This document shows positions 6,261 to 6,947 of a DNA stretch of 6,947 nucleotides, piece by piece. The DNA comes from Treponema sp. (GTDB taxonomy: Bacteria > Spirochaetota > Spirochaetia > Treponematales > Breznakiellaceae), in contig JAISJS010000087.1 of NCBI GenBank assembly GCA_031261385.1, positions 1-6,947 on the forward strand, read 5' to 3'. A program made the position numbers and the translations under genes. Below the pieces are notes generated by a model. That model was not told the origin of the DNA. It saw only the letters and a program-made list of their open reading frames with translations, and searched no databases. Every line of letters begins with the position of its first letter. Position 1 is the first letter of the stretch.

Positions 6261-6634
6261 AGTATCTTCTTGATACTCACGCTATGATTTGGTTTGTAGA
6301 AGATTCTCCAAAATTACCAAAAAGTATATATAGCAGCATTATTAATGGCGAAAATTTTGTCAGTGCTGTTTCTTTATGGGAAGTTGCAATCAAAATGAAT
6401 ATCAATAAATTTACTTTTGATGGCGGTTTTTCACCCTTTTTTGAAATAGTAAAAAAAAGCGGTTTTGAAATTCTACCAATAAAACCCGAGCATTTGAAAG
6501 GCTTAATGAAATTGCCGCTTATACATAGAGATCCTTTTGACCGTCTGATCATTTCGACCGCTGTGAGTGAAAACATATTGCTTTTGACTAACGACGATAA
6601 TATTCAAAAATATGATGTGAAATGGGCGTGGTAA
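6257..6634 (+). CDS. PIN-domain toxin (VapC-like ribonuclease)
   Basis: This 125-residue protein is a single PIN domain, a metal-dependent ribonuclease fold, predicted to cleave RNA when freed from its antitoxin. The acidic active-site residues are all present: D6 in LLDTHAMIW, E42 in SAVSLWEVAIK, D92 and D95 in HRDPFDRLI, and D113 or D114 in LLTNDDNIQKYD. The pattern LLDTH, SLWE, HRDPFDRLI marks the PIN subgroup typical of toxin-antitoxin loci (COG3744-like). It overlaps the antitoxin by 4 bp and has only a weak ribosome binding site (GAAAGAG, 6242-6248), so its translation is probably coupled to the antitoxin. Length is normal for a complete toxin and no inactivating change is visible. The RNA target cannot be deduced from sequence. 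Confidence 0.9.
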   Translation: MKYLLDTHAMIWFVEDSPKLPKSIYSSIINGENFVSAVSLWEVAIKMNINKFTFDGGFSPFFEIVKKSGFEILPIKPEHLKGLMKLPLIHRDPFDRLIISTAVSENILLLTNDDNIQKYDVKWAW

Positions 6635-6659
6635 GAATTTTGGAAAAAGAAAAAGCCGT

Positions 6660-6761
6660 GCGGCCGATGGAGCCTTTGGCTCCAACAGCATCCAGATGAG
6701 TTTCCCGTGCCTCGATCATCTGTTTGCGGGCTTCCTGAATGAGGAATTTGCGGCGGGTTAA
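6660..6761 (+). pseudogene. possible 3' remnant of a gene
   Basis: In the frame ending at TAA 6759-6761 the sequence reads as a protein tail (DGAFGSNSIQMSFPCLDHLF, then AGFLNEEFAAG) with about two thirds of its codons ending in G or C, unlike the AT-rich toxin just upstream. It has no start codon and no recognisable family. The opposite strand also reads openly here (FLIQEARKQMIEARETHLDAV), so the coding strand is uncertain and the stretch may not be coding at all. A decayed gene at the edge of the toxin-antitoxin insertion is the best guess. Confidence 0.22.
6668..6684. other. 7-bp stem-loop after the toxin gene
   Basis: TGGAGCC (6668-6674) and GGCTCCA (6678-6684) pair perfectly around TTT. 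On the + strand no T run follows. On the minus strand a T-rich stretch (complement of 6644-6654) follows about 13 nt later, so it could help terminate leftward transcription. Confidence 0.35.
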
Positions 6762-6785
6762 TGTATAAGGACATTAATACCCGCC
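6752..6785. repeat. strong bulged hairpin
   Basis: Thirteen base pairs form between 6752-6764 and 6771-6785, interrupted only by a 2-nt bulge (6778-6779), with a 6-nt loop. The outer six pairs are all G-C. No T run follows on either strand, so it is not a standard intrinsic terminator. It could be a structured RNA, a cruciform site or an intergenic repeat unit. Its position between + strand genes and a possible minus-strand gene end would also suit a bidirectional boundary. Confidence 0.55.
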
Positions 6786-6831
6786 TAATCTAATAGTGTC
6801 ATCAGTAAGAAGGAAAGGACCCACCTTAGGA

Positions 6832-6947
6832 TTATTTATGAATGGGTTGCGGAATGGGGTATATCTCGGTTTGTGCTAAAAGTACATATTCGGCGAGGGC
6901 TTTTTTTCGGCTGATTCCCGGTTGAAGGGTAAAAACCAGAAGTAGAT
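6832..6947 (-). CDS. possible 3' end of a minus-strand gene, truncated by the window edge
   Basis: On the minus strand a frame is open from the right edge to a TAA (complement of 6832-6834), giving 37 residues that look fairly protein-like (GISRKKALAEYVLLAQTEIY, then PIPQPIHK). No family is recognised. Other minus-strand frames are also open for part of this stretch, and a run of seven A on that strand (6901-6907) could hide a frameshift. The call is weak. Confidence 0.25.
   Translation of the reverse strand, partial: LLLVFTLQPGISRKKALAEYVLLAQTEIYPIPQPIHK

Larger units (their letters stand above)
6635..6947. other. terminal region without a confident complete gene
   Basis: These 313 bp hold a 7-bp stem-loop (6668-6684), a possible gene remnant (6660-6761), a strong bulged hairpin (6752-6785) and a possible partial minus-strand reading frame (6832-6947). 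I see no tRNA, insertion sequence end, CRISPR repeat or convincing promoter. Confidence 0.6.

Noticed and set aside
6752..6785. Integron attC recombination site
   Set aside because: The arms do not show the conserved RYYYAAC and GTTRRRY core sites, and no integrase or cassette array is present.

Overview
The window holds a complete four-gene sugar ABC importer of the YtfQ-YtfR-YtfT-YjfF (galactofuranose-type, CUT2) family. An unrecognised truncated gene lies upstream and a compact type II toxin-antitoxin pair downstream, all on the + strand. The organism is probably a spirochete of the Treponema group. This is inferred from the binding protein's leader, which ends in AFA followed by a GGGGDSKG stretch as in many treponemal sugar-binding proteins, and from the mix of moderate-GC transporter genes with AT-rich accessory genes. 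No rRNA or other phylogenetic marker is present to confirm it.

Layout: bases 1-766 carry the 3' part of an unknown gene, whose frame is open to the left edge. It is followed by a stem-loop (786-809), a C-rich tract, and a sigma70-type promoter with both hexamers at consensus (951-980). A palindrome near the expected transcription start could be an operator. ytfQ (1031-2101) is separated from ytfR (2277-3824) by 175 bp, and a long imperfect inverted repeat fills most of that gap. ytfR, ytfT (3834-4907) and yjfF (4904-5899) are tightly packed, with a 9-bp gap and then a 4-bp ATGA overlap. A weak terminator-like stem follows yjfF.

The second unit (5927-6634) has its own promoter, which overlaps a perfect 9-bp inverted repeat. 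It drives a RelB/DinJ-type antitoxin overlapping by ATGA a PIN-domain (VapC-like) toxin. The antitoxin's C-terminal tail resembles the toxin-binding tail of antitoxins that normally accompany PIN toxins, so it looks like a domain swap. The last 313 bp hold no confident complete gene. They contain two stem-loops, a possible gene remnant and a possible 3' end of a minus-strand gene running off the window.

How the genes work together: YtfQ captures a sugar in the periplasm, YtfT and YjfF form the heterodimeric membrane channel, and the double-domain ATPase YtfR powers import. The intercistronic hairpin is placed where it could set binding protein expression above that of the membrane complex. 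No sugar-metabolism gene or sugar-responsive regulator is visible, so the substrate is assigned by family resemblance only. The most noteworthy items are the hybrid toxin-antitoxin pair and the long inverted repeat inside the transporter operon.
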